NCBI RefSeq assembly: GCF_000003815.2
Contig: NC_049990.1
Span: 18,286,873-18,350,872, forward strand
Reading direction: 5' to 3'
Origin: Branchiostoma floridae
Taxonomy: Eukaryota > Chordata > Leptocardii > Amphioxiformes > Branchiostomatidae
Length of the DNA stretch: 64,000 nt
Shown here: positions 62,636 to 64,000 of the stretch, in pieces
Layout of the letters: the number at the start of each line of letters is the position of its first letter
How positions within the stretch are numbered: the stretch's first letter is position 1
The notes under the pieces: model-generated
Told to the model about the DNA's origin: nothing
The model's database searches: none
Seen by the model: only the letters and a program-made list of their open reading frames with translations
Program-made: the position numbers and the translations under genes

Positions 62636-62810
62636 ATTCTCTACACTCAGCATTTGGAAAAGAGAATGGAAGTTGAACACACACCACTACCAGTGGACTA
62701 GACCACTGTTTTAGTGATTGCACAAAGTTGTGTGGTCCATGGGCTATTGAACAGAGATGGGTGCTGCCCTATTACCGTCTGGTGTGGGAGGGACTAACTT
62801 AACTTGACTG
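62636..62810 (+). mobile_element. tRNA-derived SINE, 5'-truncated copy
   Basis: Matches the body and tail of the 57661 SINE (cactcagcatttggaaaag, gaagttgaacacacacca, gtgtggtccatgggctatt, then an aacttaacttgact tail) but lacks the tRNA-like head. 5' truncation is typical of retroposed copies. Confidence 0.65.
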
Positions 62811-62894
62811 TTTGAGAAAGTTGCCAGACACTTACCACATGTGACCAGTTGCACATGTGAAGTTGCCAGACACTTAGGGACCGTACGGCATTTA

Positions 62895-63014
62895 GCGAGG
62901 GGGGAGGGCCGGTCGCCAAGGGGGGGAGGGCCAAGCAAAAAAATATTTTGCCAGGGGGAGGGCCAAGCAAAAAAATTTTTACTTGGGGGGAGGGCCAAGC
63001 CAAAAAAAAAAAAA
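62895..63014. repeat. G-rich degenerate tandem repeat
   Basis: The word GGGGGAGGGCC (with extra Gs in places) occurs four times from about 62897 to 62997. Three copies are followed by aagc and an A run. The + strand carries many closely spaced G runs and could form G-quadruplexes. Confidence 0.75.
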
Positions 63015-63022
63015 TAGCTTGG

Positions 63023-63700
63023 TCTGCCAGCAAAATATGTCCCTTAAAATCCAAGAAACGGCGTTTCAGAGGGTCAAGTTTTTAAAATTTTTCTGGACCT
63101 CTGCAAGGGATCGCCGAAGGTTGGCGCTCGGGACACAGTGAAAATGCGAAAGGGAGGGGGCGGGGCTTATACATGACGCCCTCGAAAACCTTTTTCACTT
63201 ACAGAAATGTTATCAAACTCTAGATTAGTCTGCCAGCAAAATTTACCCGTCTTATTGCCCTCAAAATGTAAGAAATGGCGTTTCAGAGCTCGAGGGTAAA
63301 TATTTGCAAATTTCCCTGGACCCCTTTTGACGTGACCGGCCTCGCGCCTTTGATGACCGACATCGTGATAATGTGCTTGGGGGGATTTAATTTTGTATTT
63401 CTAAATTGAAATGCCATTAAAGTTAGCTTTGTTTGTCAGCAAAATATTTCCCTCAAGTTTGAGCAAGTGAAGGAAATAGCTTTTAAGAGGGTCAAGATTT
63501 CAAAATTTTCCCGGACCTACGTTGCGATTCTTCGTGCCTTTGGCGCCGGACATGGTGTTCGGAACGTCGTTCTCAAAAACTTGAAACCCTCGTTTTTTTT
63601 TTTCATAGAAATGTCATCTAACCAGCAAATTTTCCCATAAAAAAGCAATGCAGGAAATCGTGCCAAAAAAAGCGTGGCATTTCTAAAAGATCTCCTGCAA
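63023..63700. repeat. Tandem array, ~200-bp unit x ~3.5, related to the hAT-like interior
   Basis: Units start at 63023, 63229, 63432 and 63618 (anchor ccagcaaaat; periods 206, 203 and 186 bp). Each carries ccagcaaaat, then a block like gaaatggcgtttcagagggt, then caagattt-aaaatttt-c-ggacc. Most units are followed by a GC-rich stretch and a block like cagaaatgtcatc. The same central module lies inside the hAT-like elements at 12069 and 55895. Confidence 0.75.
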
Positions 63701-64000
63701 GTCTGCGTTCTCACGCCCGCCGGCGGCTAGAGAGAAACGACCCGTCTACCCCGCCGTGGGAAAATCAGCGTCACTCGTCGGCGCCCCCCTCCCCACTACA
63801 GTTTTGGTTAGTCGAATCGTGCTGTCGTTTTGGTTTTCATTTTTCCCCCCGATTTTCCGTAAGTTATTACCACCACAGAACCAAGAAAAAGTCCAAATAT
63901 ATGTAAATTGAAAATAGTTTCCGTCAAGCCGCTCAGGCCCGCGCCCGCGAGCTTGCAATACGCAAATTTAGGGAGCGGGGCGCGCGCCGCTTCGTGGCGC
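63701..64000. other. GC-rich right edge of window
   Basis: CpG-dense segment (gcccgccggcgg near 63715, gggcgcgcgccgc near 63980) following the 200-bp array. It could be the continuation of that array's GC-rich spacer or the start of a CpG-rich element. It is cut off by the window end. Confidence 0.35.

Noticed and set aside
63780-64000. CpG-rich window edge considered as a gene promoter
   Set aside because: It follows a repeat array whose spacers are also GC-rich, has no clear start-site motifs, and is cut by the window end; left undecided rather than called.

Overview
This window looks like non-coding and intronic DNA from an animal genome, most likely an invertebrate chordate. I favour a cephalochordate (amphioxus, Branchiostoma-like), but that is inference. 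The only recognisable protein-coding sequence is one exon whose product reads like the vertebrate MBNL proteins ([15 protein letters not shown]...). The surrounding DNA is AT-rich, full of short inverted-repeat elements, and has many ACATGTAC-type motifs. No bacterial gene organisation, rRNA, intact tRNA gene or CRISPR array is visible. Exactly 100 Ns at 14266-14365 mark an assembly gap.

The gene is muscleblind (MBNL/mbl), on the + strand. Its first coding exon runs from about 29808 to 30447. A strong acceptor (pyrimidine tract, then CAG ending at 29807) is followed by about 480 nt of 5' UTR. The start codon is at 30289, 53 codons carry the complete first CCCH zinc finger and the first cysteine of the second, and a phase-0 GTGAGT donor sits at 30448. 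The next exon is not visible before the window ends, so 30448-64000 appears to be a single intron segment of at least 33.5 kb. Upstream, two promoter-like blocks each end in a plausible splice donor and could supply 5' non-coding exons. One, at 6.1-6.3 kb, has an inverted CCAAT box, TATAAATAG and a GTAAGT donor. The other, at 24.6-24.9 kb, has paired CCAAT boxes, CACGTG and a GTATGT donor, and is followed by about 1.8 kb with YY1-like and E2F-like sites.

Most of the remaining structure is repetitive DNA:
- a hAT-like non-autonomous family with 8-bp target duplications (12069, 22349, 55895);
- a PIF/Harbinger-like MITE with TAA target duplications (4847, 33524);
- a TA-flanked MITE family (1, 60, 18112, 34943, 38142);
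- single inverted-repeat elements at 10714, 19205 and 37129;
- a family with a terminal ACCTCC motif (27678, 47327, 55070);
- a tRNA-derived SINE family (57661, 62636) and a retroposon 3' tail (15200);
- several minisatellite-scale tandem arrays (7451, 11388, 23939, 32639, 38511, 63023).

I found no novel protein system. The best leads are regulatory or structural: YGCY clustering at the muscleblind exon, the relationship between the hAT-like element interior and a ~200-bp tandem array at the right edge, and octamer-rich repeats at 7.4 kb and 47-48 kb.
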